Source: an uncultured Erythrobacter sp.
Lineage (GTDB): Bacteria; Pseudomonadota; Alphaproteobacteria; Sphingomonadales; Sphingomonadaceae
Assembly: GCA_947499095.1 (NCBI GenBank)
Contig: CANMMR010000002.1
Location: 186,001 to 250,000, forward strand
Reading direction: 5' to 3'
DNA length: 64,000 bases
The notes beneath the pieces are model-generated. The model was not told where the DNA came from and did no database searches. It worked only from the letters and a program-made list of their open reading frames with translations. This document shows positions 15,647 to 25,230 of this stretch, one piece after another. A program made the translations under genes and the position numbers. How positions within the stretch are numbered: the first letter of the stretch is position 1; each line of letters begins with the position of its first letter.

Positions 15647-18076
15647 ATGAAGATGAGCGAATTGCCCATCCATTCTGTCCTGCCAGAAGTCCTCGCTGCA
15701 CTCTGTGAGAGCACTTCCGCGGTGCTCGTCGCGCCGCCGGGGGCTGGCAAGACTACTGCGGTTGCCCCGGCTTTGATCGACCAAACGTGGTGCAGCGGCA
15801 CCGTCATCCTGACCTCACCCCGCCGTGTGGCAGCGCGCGCAGCGGCCGAGCGAATGGCGGAAGCCCTCGGCGAGAAACCGGGCGAGACCATCGGCTATGT
15901 CACCCGCCTCGACAGCAAGCGTTCGGCGAAAACCCGCGTGCTGGTGGTGACCGAGGCGATTTTCGTGAACATGATCCTGGCCGATGCGGAGCTGGACGGC
16001 ATCTCCGCCGTGCTGTTCGACGAGGCGCATGAACGGCATCTCGACAGCGACCTCGGCCTGGCGCTGGCGCTCGAAAGCCGGGCGGTTCTGCGCGAAGATC
16101 TTCGCGTGCTGGTGATGTCCGCCACCATCGATGGGGCGCGCTTCGCGGACCTGCTCGGCAGCGATGCGCCGGTGATCGAGAGCGAGGGCCGGGCGCACCC
16201 GCTCGATATCCGCTGGCTTGGCTCGTCCCCACAGGCGCGGATCGAAGACGCCATGACGGCAGCGATCGCGACGGCCTGGCGCGAGGAGGAGGGCGACATT
16301 CTCGCCTTCCTGCCCGGCGTCGGCGAGATCGAGCGGACCCGCGAGCGGCTGGAAGAGCGATTGCCGAGCGCGCTGGTCCTGCCGCTGCACGGTCAGGTCC
16401 AGCCGGCCGACCAGCGCGCCGCCATCCGCCGCGATTCCGATGGGCGCAGGCGCATCGTGCTGGCGACGGCGATTGCGGAAACATCGCTCACGCTGGACGG
16501 CGTCTCGGTCGTCGTCGATTCCGGCCTCTCGCGCCGCGCCGAGTTCGACCGGGCCGCAGGGACGACGCATCTCGTCACCCACCGCGCCAGTCAGGCTGCC
16601 GCTACGCAGCGGGCGGGGCGGGCTGCGCGGCAGGGCCCGGGCGTGGCCTACCGATTGTGGGAGCAAGGCGGCCATGCCGGGCGACCAGCCTACGATCCGC
16701 CGGAGATCACGACCAGCGATCTCGCGCCGCTGATGCTCGGCTTGGCGCGCTGGGGGACGACCGATCCAGGGACGCTCGCGTGGCTCGACAGCCCGCCGGA
16801 GCCGTCGGTGGCCGCGGCGCGCGAAACGCTCATGGCGCTCGGCGCGCTCGACGAGGAGGGGCGCATCACGCCGCAGGGCGAGCGGCTGGCACAGCTTCCG
16901 CTCGATCCGCAGAGTGCGGCCATGGTCCTTTTCGGGGCGCGGCATGGTGCGGCTGAGACGGCAGCGCGGATTGCCCTGCTGTTGCAGGAACGCGGACTTG
17001 GCGGACGCGGCGAGGATGTCGAAGCGCGGCTGTCTCGCTGGAACGGGGATCGCGGTCAGCGCGCGCAGGCGAGTCGCAAACTTGCCGAGCGTTGGGCGAA
17101 CACGGCACGCAAGCTGGTGAAAGAGGAAAACGGGGGCGAACCTTCGGCAGGCGTCATCCTCGCCGCAGGTCGGCCCCAGTTTCTCGCGAAACGGCGCGAT
17201 ACATCGGGCGAGCAATGGATTGCGGCGGGTGGACGCGGCTTCCAGCTCGATCCGGCATCGCCGCTTGCCCGCGCCGAATTCCTCGCCATCGGCGATGCGC
17301 AGGGTCAGGCCAAGGGCGCGCGGATCACATCTGCTGCGCCGCTCGACATTGCAGAGGTGGAGGAGTGGTTCGCCGACCGGATCGAGCGGCGCACGGTCCT
17401 GCGCTGGACGGGCCAGCGGGTCGAGGCGCTGAGCGAGCGGCGGCTGGGGGCGATCCTCCTCTCGAAAGGGCCGGATCCCGAGCCCGCCGAGGGCGCGATC
17501 TTGGACATGCTTGTGGAAAAGGCTCTGGAAAACCCGGCACAACTCATTCCGCAGGAGCTGGTGGCGCGGGCGGACTACGCCGGGATCGATGCACTGGCAC
17601 CGGAGCGGCTGGCCGAAACCGCCGAGCTCTGCCTCGCGTCTTTGCTGGCTGGGAGGCGCGATCTCGCGGTTCCGAAAGGCAAGGCGGTCGATGCGCTTCT
17701 CGGCCAGCTAGACTGGGATGCGCGGCAGGCGCTCGACCGGCTGGCTCCGCGCGAGTTCGTGTCGCCTGCGGGCACGCACCACGCAATCGACTACACCGGC
17801 GACGACGCGCCGTGCGTCGAGGTGCGGGTGCAGGCCCTGTTCGGCCTCGAACGTCATCCCATGATCGGCGAGACGCCGCTGCTGCTCAAGCTGACCAGCC
17901 CCGCCGGCCGCCCGATCCAGGCGACGCGCGACCTGCCCGGCTTCTGGCGCGGCAGCTGGGCCGATGTGCGCAAGGATATGAAAGGCCGCTATCCGAAGCA
18001 CCGCTGGCCCGAGGAACCTTGGACCGAAAAGCCGAGTTTGAAGACCAAGAACGCCTTCCAAAAATCGGGCGGCTGA
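15647..18076 (+). CDS. hrpB: ATP-dependent helicase HrpB
   Basis: An 809-residue DEAH-box helicase. The order is Walker A VAPPGAGKTT (about 27-36), LTSPRRVAARAAAERMAE (motif Ia), the DEAH box LFDEAHERHLDSDLGLALAL, motif III VMSATIDGARF, motif V region IVLATAIAETSLTLDGVSVV, and motif VI TQRAGRAARQGPGVAYRLW. The long C-terminal region ends with the HrpB-specific YPKHRWPEEPW. The substrate of bacterial HrpB is not settled. Two in-frame ATGs (15647 and 15653) are equally possible starts. Confidence 0.93.
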   Translation: MKMSELPIHSVLPEVLAALCESTSAVLVAPPGAGKTTAVAPALIDQTWCSGTVILTSPRRVAARAAAERMAEALGEKPGETIGYVTRLDSKRSAKTRVLVVTEAIFVNMILADAELDGISAVLFDEAHERHLDSDLGLALALESRAVLREDLRVLVMSATIDGARFADLLGSDAPVIESEGRAHPLDIRWLGSSPQARIEDAMTAAIATAWREEEGDILAFLPGVGEIERTRERLEERLPSALVLPLHGQVQPADQRAAIRRDSDGRRRIVLATAIAETSLTLDGVSVVVDSGLSRRAEFDRAAGTTHLVTHRASQAAATQRAGRAARQGPGVAYRLWEQGGHAGRPAYDPPEITTSDLAPLMLGLARWGTTDPGTLAWLDSPPEPSVAAARETLMALGALDEEGRITPQGERLAQLPLDPQSAAMVLFGARHGAAETAARIALLLQERGLGGRGEDVEARLSRWNGDRGQRAQASRKLAERWANTARKLVKEENGGEPSAGVILAAGRPQFLAKRRDTSGEQWIAAGGRGFQLDPASPLARAEFLAIGDAQGQAKGARITSAAPLDIAEVEEWFADRIERRTVLRWTGQRVEALSERRLGAILLSKGPDPEPAEGAILDMLVEKALENPAQLIPQELVARADYAGIDALAPERLAETAELCLASLLAGRRDLAVPKGKAVDALLGQLDWDARQALDRLAPREFVSPAGTHHAIDYTGDDAPCVEVRVQALFGLERHPMIGETPLLLKLTSPAGRPIQATRDLPGFWRGSWADVRKDMKGRYPKHRWPEEPWTEKPSLKTKNAFQKSGG

Positions 18077-18093
18077 ATTAAGGGACGGCCACT

Positions 18094-18372
18094 ATGGCAG
18101 CACGTATCTACCAGCGACCCAAGAGCGCAATGCAGTCCGGCAAGGCCCGGGTGGACGAATGGGTGCTCGAATTCGAGCAGTCCGAGGCGCGCCGCCCCGA
18201 TCCGCTCATGGGCTGGACCGGCAGCGGAGATACGCAGGCGCAGGTCCAGCTGACCTTCCCGAGCAAAGATGCGGCAAAGGCCTATGCCGAAAAATACGGC
18301 ATCACCGCCCGCGTCCACGCCACACCTCCCAAGAGCCTCAAGCTGCAAGCCTACGCGGACAATTTCCGTTGA
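18094..18372 (+). CDS. ETC complex I subunit of the NDUFS4 family
   Basis: The 92-residue protein starts AARIYQRPKSAMQSGKA and contains WVLEFEQSEARRPDPLMGWT, followed by QVQLTFPSKDAAKAYAEKYG and a basic C-terminus. This is the pattern of the small 18-kDa NADH dehydrogenase subunit (NDUFS4), present in alphaproteobacteria and mitochondria. It probably stabilises the complex I NADH module. It lies 17 bases after hrpB and ahead of the SRP RNA. Confidence 0.9.
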   Translation: MAARIYQRPKSAMQSGKARVDEWVLEFEQSEARRPDPLMGWTGSGDTQAQVQLTFPSKDAAKAYAEKYGITARVHATPPKSLKLQAYADNFR

Positions 18373-18475
18373 TGCGTTGACCGGTCATCGTGGCGGATGA
18401 CCTCGCGCGGTGCCAGGCTGGAACCGTGGCCAGCCGGAGGGCTGGACAAAACCCATCGAGGACTCCATATGGCGC

Positions 18476-18570
18476 CCCGGGAGTCGGGTGGACGTTTGCG
18501 TTCGCTCACCGGGTCAGGTCCGGAAGGAAGCAGCCCAGGTGAATTGCGGCGGGTCGCCCGGCTCCTTCTC
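18476..18570 (+). ncRNA. ffs: bacterial small signal recognition particle RNA (4.5S type)
   Basis: The conserved apical signature GGTCAGGTCCGGAAGGAAGC lies at 18512-18531, preceded by CACCG and followed by AGCCC, the Ffh-binding hairpin of SRP RNA. GGAGTCGGGTG (18480-18490) pairs with CGCCCGGCTCC (18555-18565) to close a rod of about 95 bases, the size of the small bacterial form. Exact ends are estimated from the closing stem. Its place directly before dnaX is common in alphaproteobacteria. Confidence 0.92.
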
Positions 18571-18664
18571 TTGAGGGGCTACGATCGGAACCGCTCCCAT
18601 TCACCCACATGTTGGATGAGATGTCTGCATGACATTCGGCGCGTCAGTGCCTACCTAACACCGC

Positions 18665-20506
18665 ATGGGTGATTCACCGGACAATCCCGACTCGCTGCCA
18701 TGGGAAAGCGAGGCCGAAGAGGCCGCGCCGAGCGCTGCCGAACTGGAGGCCGCGGGGCAGAATTCGATGTTCGGTGACGCGGTAGCGGATCCGGCCCCTC
18801 CCGCAGAGGTGGCGGCCGCTCCCGCGCCGGTCGCGCCGCCCGCTCCCGCCGAAACTCGCGCCGCGTCTCCCGCCACCACCGCGCAGCAGCCTTATCGCGT
18901 GCTTGCTCGCAAGTACCGTCCGCAGACCTTCGCCGAATTGATCGGGCAGGATGCCATGGTCCGCACGCTGGCCAATGCCATTGCGCGCGACCGACTGGCG
19001 CATGCCTTCCTGATGACCGGCGTGCGGGGGGTGGGGAAGACCTCGACCGCCCGCTTGATCGCCAAGGCGCTCAACTGCATCGGTTCCGACGGGCAGGGCG
19101 GGCCGACCATCAGCCCGTGCGGCGAATGCGAGCCGTGCCGCGCAATTGCGGAAGGCCGCCATATCGATGTGATCGAGATGGATGCCGCTAGCCACACCGG
19201 CGTCGACGACGTGCGCGAGATCATCGAAGCGGTGCGCTATGCGGCAGTGTCTGCGCGCTACAAGATTTACATCATCGACGAAGTCCACATGCTGTCGCGA
19301 AATGCTTTCAACGCTTTGCTCAAGACACTTGAGGAACCGCCCGCCCATGTGAAGTTCCTCTTCGCGACCACCGAAGTCGAGAAGCTTCCCATTACCGTCC
19401 TCAGCCGCACCCAGCGCTTCGACCTGCGCCGCATTCCGGCCGAGCTGCTCCAGTCGCACTTCGCCGAGATCTGCCGCAAGGAAGGCGTGGAAGCCGACGA
19501 GGAGGCGCTGCACATCATCGCCGGCGCGGCGGAAGGCTCTGTGCGAGACGGGCTGTCGATCCTCGACCAGGCGATCGCCCACGCCGATCTGGACACCGAA
19601 GGCAAGGTCTCTGCCGGTCGCGTGCGCGACATGCTCGGGCTCGCCGACAAATCCGCCCAGCGCCGCCTGTTCGGGCACATGCTTGAAGGCGATGGCTCTG
19701 CGCTGCTTGCGGCCATCGACGAACAATACGCGCTGGGCGTCGAGCCGCTGGCGCTCATGCGCGCGCAAATGGATATCGCACACCGGATTGCCTTGGCGCA
19801 GGTGTCGGGCGGGGATGCCGAGGGCGCGTCGCAGGACGAGCGCGAGGCGCTGGGCGAATGGGCCACCCGGCTCGATGTCGGACAAGTGCACCGGCTGTGG
19901 CAGTTGCTGCTGAAAGGGCATGAGGAAGTCCGCCTTGCGCCGGATCCGCTGGTATCTCTGCGGATGGCTCTACTGCGCGTGCTCCATGCCGGACAGATGC
20001 CGGATCCCGGCAAGCTCGCTAAGAAGCTCGAGACGCTGGCGGAGCGCGCGCCGGCAACGACTTCGACGCCTTCCTCGGCGTCCGAGCAAACTGCGCCCAG
20101 CGCCGAGGCCAGGCCGGACTGGCGTGCGCTGGTCGAGGCGATCGACGCCAGCGGCATGATGCAGGAAGCCAATGTGCTGCGCCTGCAGGTCCGCGTGGTG
20201 GAGCTGGGCGCCGGTATGCTACGCTATGGCCGCGATGCGAAATTCGGCGTCGAAATCCTGCCGATCGTCAAAGACACGCTATTCCGCCACACCGGCAAGC
20301 GCTGGGACGTCGAGGAAGTGCCAGGCGGAGAGGGAACTCCTTCGCTGGTCGAACAGGAAATCGCACAGCGCGATGCGGACGCGGCTGCACTTCGCGCGCA
20401 TCCGCTGGTAAAGGCCGCATTCGAGGCATTTCCCGATGCCGAACTGATCGAAGACGGCGCCGCTCCCCCTTCGCGGCGCGAAATACCCTGGAGTAGGAAC
20501 GCGTAA
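18665..20506 (+). CDS. dnaX: DNA polymerase III subunits gamma/tau
   Basis: The clamp-loader ATPase. The 613-residue product begins with an acidic then Ala/Pro-rich extension of about 75 residues, as in other alphaproteobacteria, before YRVLARKYRPQTFAELIGQ. It has Walker A GVRGVGKTSTAR (about 118-129), the zinc knuckle Cys set ending CGECEPC, Walker B KIYIIDEVHML, the SRC-like loop TVLSRTQRFDLRRI and the C-terminal tau region. ATG at 18665 is the only start before the extension. It is two bases from ybaB, a classic dnaX-ybaB pair. Confidence 0.95.
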   Translation: MGDSPDNPDSLPWESEAEEAAPSAAELEAAGQNSMFGDAVADPAPPAEVAAAPAPVAPPAPAETRAASPATTAQQPYRVLARKYRPQTFAELIGQDAMVRTLANAIARDRLAHAFLMTGVRGVGKTSTARLIAKALNCIGSDGQGGPTISPCGECEPCRAIAEGRHIDVIEMDAASHTGVDDVREIIEAVRYAAVSARYKIYIIDEVHMLSRNAFNALLKTLEEPPAHVKFLFATTEVEKLPITVLSRTQRFDLRRIPAELLQSHFAEICRKEGVEADEEALHIIAGAAEGSVRDGLSILDQAIAHADLDTEGKVSAGRVRDMLGLADKSAQRRLFGHMLEGDGSALLAAIDEQYALGVEPLALMRAQMDIAHRIALAQVSGGDAEGASQDEREALGEWATRLDVGQVHRLWQLLLKGHEEVRLAPDPLVSLRMALLRVLHAGQMPDPGKLAKKLETLAERAPATTSTPSSASEQTAPSAEARPDWRALVEAIDASGMMQEANVLRLQVRVVELGAGMLRYGRDAKFGVEILPIVKDTLFRHTGKRWDVEEVPGGEGTPSLVEQEIAQRDADAAALRAHPLVKAAFEAFPDAELIEDGAAPPSRREIPWSRNA

Positions 20507-20507
20507 G

Positions 20508-20843
20508 ATGGATATGGAAGAAATGCTGGCTCAGGCGCAGAAGGCCGCCGAGACGATCCAGAAGCAGATGAACGAAACGCAGGCTAAGCTCGACGAAATC
20601 GAAGTCGAGGGCGCGGCCGGCGGGGGTCTCGTCAAGGTTCGCGCCACTGCCCGCGGCCGCATTATCGGTGTGGCGATCGACGAAAGCATGATGAAGCCGG
20701 AAGAAAAGCAGATGGTCGAGGACCTCGTGGCCGCAGCATTCAATGATGCGCGCGACAAGGCGGACCGCGTTTCCGGTGAGGAAATGGCCAAGGTCCAGCA
20801 GGGCATGGGCCTTCCGCCGGGCATGAAGCTACCGGGAATGTAA
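20508..20843 (+). CDS. ybaB: nucleoid-associated protein YbaB/EbfC
   Basis: A 111-residue DNA-binding protein. It shows MDMEEMLAQAQKAAETIQKQ, VEGAAGGGLVKVRATARGRI and VEDLVAAAFNDARDKA, with the Met/Pro-rich tail GMGLPPGMKLPGM typical of the family. It forms dimers that bind DNA and is nearly always encoded next to dnaX, as here (1 base between stop and start, ATG at 20508). Confidence 0.95.
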   Translation: MDMEEMLAQAQKAAETIQKQMNETQAKLDEIEVEGAAGGGLVKVRATARGRIIGVAIDESMMKPEEKQMVEDLVAAAFNDARDKADRVSGEEMAKVQQGMGLPPGMKLPGM

Positions 20844-20905
20844 TTCGGCGCGGCGGAGCCTGCGCACGGCGGGCTCTGCCGTCCACACACTTCTGCCCGC
20901 GCTGC

Positions 20906-20934
20906 GTTGCGAAAGGGCAGTAGCGTCACCATAT
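20906..20934 (+). promoter_or_regulatory. possible heat-shock (sigma-32-like) promoter of lon
   Basis: GTTGCG at 20906-20911 and ACCATAT at 20928-20934 are separated by 16 bases and resemble the CTTGAA / CCCATNT elements of sigma-32 promoters, 40 bases upstream of the lon ATG. Heat-shock control of lon is established in other proteobacteria; the site here is a weak match and only a suggestion. Confidence 0.3.
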
Positions 20935-20973
20935 TCCCTCGGAACGGCTTCGGCCACATGACGGAATATTTCT

Positions 20974-23367
20974 ATGAGCAACGCATTTCCCCTCCTTCCC
21001 CTGCGCGACATCGTGGTGTTTCCCGGTATGGTCGTGCCGCTGTTCGTCGGCCGCGACAAATCAGTGGCCGCGCTCGAAGTGGCGATGGAGGGTTCGAAGG
21101 ACATCTTCCTACTCGCGCAGCTCGATCCGGGCTGCGACGATCCCGAACGCAGCGATCTCTACGAGGTCGGCGTGGTGGCGCAGGTGCTGCAATTGCTGAA
21201 GCTGCCGGACGGCACGGTGCGGGTCCTTGTCGAGGGTACGCGCCGGGCGACACTCGAGGCGCTAGTCGAGCAGGACGATCACGTGATCGCCGAGGTTTCC
21301 TCGCGCGATCCGATGACGGCTTCGGGCAGCGAAGTTATGGCGATGATGCGCCAAGTGGTCGAACAGTTCGGCGAATACGCTAAGCTCAACAAGAAGATCG
21401 GTGAGGACGCAGCCGACCAGCTGGCCGATATCGACGACGCCGGCGAACTGGCCGATACGATCGCTGCCGCCGTCAACGCCAAGGTCTCCGACAAGCAGGC
21501 CCTCCTTGTCGAGCACGATCCGCTGAAACGCCTCGAAATGGTGATGTCCTTCATGGAAGGCGAGCTGTCGGTGCTGCAGGTGGAGCGGCGCATCCGCGGC
21601 CGCGTGAAGCGCCAGATGGAGAAGACCCAGCGCGAATATTACCTCAACGAACAGCTCAAAGCGATCCAGAACGAGCTGGGCGATGGCGACGAGGACGGCG
21701 GCAACGAGATCGCCGAGCTGACCGAGAAGATCGGCAAGACCAAACTGTCGAAGGAAGCGCGCGAGAAGGCCGAGAGCGAGCTCAAGAAGCTCAAGAGCAT
21801 GCAGCCGATGAGCGCGGAAGCGACCGTGATCCGCAATTATCTCGACGTGCTGCTTGGCCTGCCCTGGGGCAAGAAAAGCAAGGTCAAGAAGGATATCGGC
21901 GAGGCGCAGAAGGTCCTCGATGCCGATCACTACGGCCTCGAGAAGGTCAAGGACCGGATCATCGAATATCTTGCCGTGCAGGCGCGTACGCGAAAGCTGA
22001 AGGGGCCGATCCTGTGCCTCGTCGGCCCGCCTGGTGTCGGCAAAACCAGTCTCGGCAAGTCGATCGCCAAGGCGACGGGGCGCGAATTCGTGCGCCAGTC
22101 ATTGGGCGGCGTTCGCGACGAAGCGGAAATCCGCGGGCATCGGCGCACCTATATCGGCTCGCTGCCGGGCAAGATCGTCAGCAATCTCAAGAAGGCCGGG
22201 AAGATCAACCCGCTGTTCCTGCTCGACGAGATCGACAAGCTCGGTCAGGACTTCCGCGGGGACCCGGCTTCGGCGCTGCTCGAAGTGCTCGACCCGGAAC
22301 AGAACAGCAAGTTCCAGGATCACTATCTGGAGCTCGATCTGGACCTGTCGGACATCATGTTCGTGACCACGGCGAACAGCCTGAATCTGCCGCAGCCGCT
22401 GCTCGACCGGATGGAGATCATCCGGCTGGAGGGCTACACCGAGGATGAGAAGGTGGAGATCGCCATGCGCCACCTCCTGCCCAAGCAGATCAAGGACCAC
22501 GGGCTCAAGGATGACGAGTTCGAGCTGACCGAAGACGGCCTGCGCGATCTCATCCGCTATTACACCCGCGAGGCCGGCGTTCGCACGCTCGAACGCGAAT
22601 TGGCGCGGCTGGCCCGCAAAAGCCTGCGTAAGATCCTCGAAGGCAAGGCGAACAGCGTCACGATCACGCCGGACAATCTCAGCGACTTCGCCGGGGTGCG
22701 CAAGTTCAAACACGGCATGAGCGAAGACGAGCCGCAGGTCGGCGCCGTCACCGGTCTGGCGTGGACCGAAGTCGGCGGCGAGCTGCTGACCATCGAGAGC
22801 GTCACCACGCCGGGCAAGGGCGAGGTCAAGACGACCGGCAAGCTGGGTGACGTGATGAACGAGAGCGTTGCTGCAGCCTTCAGTTTCGTGAAGGCAAGGG
22901 CGCCGCATTACGGCATCCGCCCGAGCCTGTTCCAGCGCCGCAACATCCACATCCACTTGCCCGAAGGCGCGGTGCCGAAGGACGGGCCAAGCGCCGGTGT
23001 CGGCATGGTCACCTCAATCGTCTCGACGCTGTCGGGCATTCCCGTGCGCGCGGATGTCGCGATGACGGGCGAGGTCACGCTGCGCGGTCGGGTGCTCGCC
23101 ATCGGTGGCCTCAAGGAGAAGCTGCTCGCAGCACTCCGCGGCGGGATCAAGAAAGTGTTGATTCCGGAAGAGAATGTGAAGGACCTCGCGGAAATTCCCG
23201 ATAATGTGAAGGAAGGTCTCGAGATCGTTCCGGTGAGCCATGTCGACGAGGTCCTTGCACACGCTCTTTGCGAGCTGCCCGAGCCGATCGAATGGTCCGA
23301 AGCCGACGATCTCGCCAGCCAGCCCGACCATGGTCAGAACGGCGGCCCTTCCGCGACAGCACACTAA
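20974..23367 (+). CDS. lon: ATP-dependent protease Lon
   Basis: Lon degrades misfolded and regulatory proteins in the cytoplasm. The 797-residue product has the N-terminal substrate domain ([20 protein letters not shown]), a long coiled-coil region, AAA+ Walker [14 protein letters not shown] (Lys 357) and Walker [13 protein letters not shown]. The proteolytic domain has the catalytic Ser 673 in [11 protein letters not shown] and Lys 716 in [14 protein letters not shown]. Length and dyad spacing match E. coli Lon. It is the first gene after a 130-base gap and is followed by HU, a common arrangement. Confidence 0.97.
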   Translation: MSNAFPLLPLRDIVVFPGMVVPLFVGRDKSVAALEVAMEGSKDIFLLAQLDPGCDDPERSDLYEVGVVAQVLQLLKLPDGTVRVLVEGTRRATLEALVEQDDHVIAEVSSRDPMTASGSEVMAMMRQVVEQFGEYAKLNKKIGEDAADQLADIDDAGELADTIAAAVNAKVSDKQALLVEHDPLKRLEMVMSFMEGELSVLQVERRIRGRVKRQMEKTQREYYLNEQLKAIQNELGDGDEDGGNEIAELTEKIGKTKLSKEAREKAESELKKLKSMQPMSAEATVIRNYLDVLLGLPWGKKSKVKKDIGEAQKVLDADHYGLEKVKDRIIEYLAVQARTRKLKGPILCLVGPPGVGKTSLGKSIAKATGREFVRQSLGGVRDEAEIRGHRRTYIGSLPGKIVSNLKKAGKINPLFLLDEIDKLGQDFRGDPASALLEVLDPEQNSKFQDHYLELDLDLSDIMFVTTANSLNLPQPLLDRMEIIRLEGYTEDEKVEIAMRHLLPKQIKDHGLKDDEFELTEDGLRDLIRYYTREAGVRTLERELARLARKSLRKILEGKANSVTITPDNLSDFAGVRKFKHGMSEDEPQVGAVTGLAWTEVGGELLTIESVTTPGKGEVKTTGKLGDVMNESVAAAFSFVKARAPHYGIRPSLFQRRNIHIHLPEGAVPKDGPSAGVGMVTSIVSTLSGIPVRADVAMTGEVTLRGRVLAIGGLKEKLLAALRGGIKKVLIPEENVKDLAEIPDNVKEGLEIVPVSHVDEVLAHALCELPEPIEWSEADDLASQPDHGQNGGPSATAH

Positions 23368-23440
23368 CAAAAGATATATTGCGTCGCAGCGACTCGTCGG
23401 TTCCGAGTGCGATCATTTTGAGTTGCAAATCAGGACTGCG

Positions 23441-23459
23441 TCACCGCTGCGAGCGGTGA
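23441..23459 (+). terminator. hairpin downstream of lon, possible weak terminator
   Basis: TCACCGCT-GCG-AGCGGTGA is a perfect 8-bp inverted repeat 73 bases past the lon stop. It is not followed by a run of T (ATGCGCCTTTAA), so it is at best a weak or factor-dependent terminator. Confidence 0.3.
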
Positions 23460-23526
23460 ATGCGCCTTTAACCGTGTTCGCGGTGAATTTCGCCCCGAAA
23501 ATCGCGCATTTTGGCCATATTTGCCT

Positions 23527-23555
23527 TTGACAGAGCCCAGAAAACTCTCTCAATT
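23527..23555 (+). promoter_or_regulatory. sigma-70-type promoter of the HU gene
   Basis: TTGACA (23527-23532), a 17-base spacer, and TCAATT (23550-23555) form a good housekeeping promoter. Transcription would start near 23562, leaving a 5' untranslated region of about 58 bases before the ATG at 23620. Confidence 0.6.
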
Positions 23556-23619
23556 CGTGCGCCTTCGGAGAGGCGATTCACCGAACAGTTTTCAAAAGTA
23601 TATTGAGGGGGTTCCCAGA

Positions 23620-23892
23620 ATGAACAAGAACGACCTGATCAGCGCGGTTGCCGATGCGAGCGGCCTTTCCAAGAGCGATGCATCGAGCGCCGTCGAAGGC
23701 GTTTTCGATTCGATTACCAAGGCACTGTCGAGCGGCGACGAAGTTCGCCTCGTCGGCTTCGGCACCTTTTCGGTTGCCAAGCGCAAGGCTTCGACCGGCC
23801 GCAATCCCCGCACCGGCGAACCGATGACCATCAAGGCATCGAACCAGCCGAAGTTCAAGGCCGGCAAGGGCCTCAAGGACGCGGTCAACTAG
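23620..23892 (+). CDS. hup: DNA-binding protein HU
   Basis: HU is a histone-like dimer that bends DNA. The 90-residue product is standard length: MNKNDLISAVADASGLSKSD, VRLVGFGTFSVAKRKASTGRNPRTGEPM (the DNA-gripping arm), and KFKAGKGLKDAVN. ATG at 23620 is preceded by GAGGGGGTTCCCAGA. It follows lon with its own promoter and a strong terminator. Confidence 0.96.
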   Translation: MNKNDLISAVADASGLSKSDASSAVEGVFDSITKALSSGDEVRLVGFGTFSVAKRKASTGRNPRTGEPMTIKASNQPKFKAGKGLKDAVN

Positions 23893-23950
23893 ACGATCCA
23901 AGATCTGTCCGGACCTGCCAACGCCTCGGCAGCGGCCGGAGATGCAAATT

Positions 23951-23983
23951 ACGCCGCGCCTCTCAAAGGGCGCGGCGTTTTTG
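23951..23983 (+). terminator. rho-independent terminator of the HU gene
   Basis: ACGCCGCGCC (23951-23960) pairs perfectly with GGCGCGGCGT (23969-23978) around an 8-base loop, followed by TTTTTG. It also separates HU from the convergent rlmB gene. Confidence 0.9.
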
Positions 23984-23990
23984 TATTGGT

Positions 23991-24788
23991 CTAGGGTTGC
24001 CGCGTAGCGATCGCATAAAGCGCGATCGCGGCGGCGTTCGAGACGTTGAGGCTTTCGACTGCATCGCCGATCGGGAGGCGAGCCAGCGCGTCGCAATGCC
24101 CCTCTATATTATGGCGCATGCCCGGACCCTCCGCGCCGAGGACCAGCGCCACCGGCCTTGTCGGCAAAGCTTCGGCCAGTGTGGCGTCCGCCGCTCCGGT
24201 TAGCCCGATCCGCCAGTACCCCGCATCGGCCGCCTGCTCGAGCGCGCGAGCGAGATTTACCACGCGAACCCATGGCACGGTTTCGAGCGTACCCGAGGCG
24301 GACTTGGCAACTACACCGCCTTCCGGCGGAGCGTGGCGATCCTGGGTGACGATCGCTGCAGCACCAAAAGCGGCCGCCGAGCGCATGATCGCACCGACGT
24401 TGTGCGGATCGGTCACCTGGTCGAGGAAGACCAGCGGAGCATTCGCTTCGGCGCCGAGGACTTCGTCGAGATGGACATCCTCCAGCGCCGCGCATTCGAG
24501 CACCAGGCCCTGATGCGGGGCATCCTTGGCCACAAGCCGCGCCAGGTCCGAGACATCGGCATATTCGACCGGGAAATCCGCGGGCAGCTCGCCGTCGAGG
24601 GTCTCGATTCCCTCACGCGTGGCCCACAGCTTGCGGTGCACCCGGTCCGGGTTCTTCAATGCGGCTTCGACCGCATGGCGACCCCACAGGCGCACATGCC
24701 CGGTGCTGGCCCGGCCACTGCCGCGCCCGCCCTTCATCCTGCCTGCCCGCCCGCGCAGGGCCCTTTTCCGTTCGCCTTTGGCCATCAT
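23991..24788 (-). CDS. rlmB: 23S rRNA (guanosine-2'-O-)-methyltransferase RlmB / TrmH family
   Basis: A SPOUT methyltransferase that modifies rRNA, probably G2251 of 23S rRNA. The product (265 residues) has a basic N-terminal tail, a substrate-binding domain beginning LWGRHAVEAALKNPDR, and the three SPOUT motifs: DPHNVGAIMRSAAAFG, LVLGAEGPGMR and ESLNVSNAAAIALY. The frame is open far upstream to 25283, through tRNA-Tyr, but the ATG pair at 24788/24785 follows AGGACGG and fits the family start. TrmH paralogues are close, so the exact target is a family-level inference. Confidence 0.88.
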   Translation of the reverse strand: MMAKGERKRALRGRAGRMKGGRGSGRASTGHVRLWGRHAVEAALKNPDRVHRKLWATREGIETLDGELPADFPVEYADVSDLARLVAKDAPHQGLVLECAALEDVHLDEVLGAEANAPLVFLDQVTDPHNVGAIMRSAAAFGAAAIVTQDRHAPPEGGVVAKSASGTLETVPWVRVVNLARALEQAADAGYWRIGLTGAADATLAEALPTRPVALVLGAEGPGMRHNIEGHCDALARLPIGDAVESLNVSNAAAIALYAIATRQP

Positions 24789-24937
24789 GTCCGTCCTGTG
24801 TGAAGCACTGGCTGCGGCTCCTGCCAGCGAGGGCATTGACAGGCAAGCGCGGCTTCGCCAAAGGGGCGCCTCTCGGCCGGGGAGCCATGCGGCTTCCCCA
24901 GCATTTCTCTCTCGATAGAGACTGAGCGAGCCCGTGT

Positions 24938-25023
24938 GGACAGGTGGCCGAGTGGTTAAAGGCAGCAGACTGTAAATCTGCCCGCGCAAGCGTACGCTGG
25001 TTCGAATCCAGCCCTGTCCACCA
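24938..25023 (+). tRNA. tRNA-Tyr (anticodon GTA)
   Basis: An 86-base class II tRNA. Acceptor GGACAGG/CCTGTCC with encoded CCA, a long variable arm (CCCGCGCAAGCG), T arm GGTTCGAATCC, and anticodon loop CTGTAAA giving GTA. Its 3' end is the integration site of the adjacent element, and the gene stays intact. Confidence 0.96.
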
Positions 25024-25025
25024 CC
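24999..25025 (+). repeat. left attachment site (attL) in tRNA-Tyr
   Basis: 27 bases covering the T arm, 3' acceptor strand and CCA of tRNA-Tyr. They match 30291-30317 except for G/T and C/A differences in the T arm. The shared 16-base core AGCCCTGTCCACCACC (25010-25025) is the likely crossover region. Confidence 0.88.
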
Positions 25026-25134
25026 GGCCCCTTCGCCAGCGTTCACCCCATACCGCCGAAAGCCACGGTTTTCTGCGAATAATCCGCCCGCTGGCCTCCG
25101 TCCGCGTTCATTGCCAGCCGCCTGAAACCTCGCT

Positions 25135-25204
25135 AAAGTGTGGGGGCAAAGTGTGGTGGACCTTCCCGGCGCTAGGCACATAGGCCGATATCCTCCCACA
25201 CTTT
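25135..25204 (+). repeat. candidate integrase arm-binding repeats, left side
   Basis: AAAGTGTGG occurs as a direct pair at 25135-25143 and 25148-25156 (13 bases apart) and inverted at 25196-25204, all between attL and the integrase start. Tyrosine integrases bind short repeated arm sites in this position. On the right side a similar pair TTTTGTGGG is found near attR. Inference from spacing and sequence only. Confidence 0.4.
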
Positions 25205-25230
25205 TTGCAAGCGGCGGAAAGGGCAGGGCA

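Noticed and set aside
15489-15650. 53-residue plus-strand frame before hrpB
   Set aside because: No good ribosome binding site or recognisable pattern. It ends at the hrpB start, which could suggest a leader peptide, but the evidence is too thin.
15815-17542. 575-codon open frame on the minus strand
   Set aside because: Antisense to hrpB, Arg/Pro/Ala-rich, no recognisable domain.
18397-18672. 91-codon frame across the SRP RNA
   Set aside because: It covers the SRP RNA, whose conserved apical loop and closing stem are clear; the translation is not protein-like.
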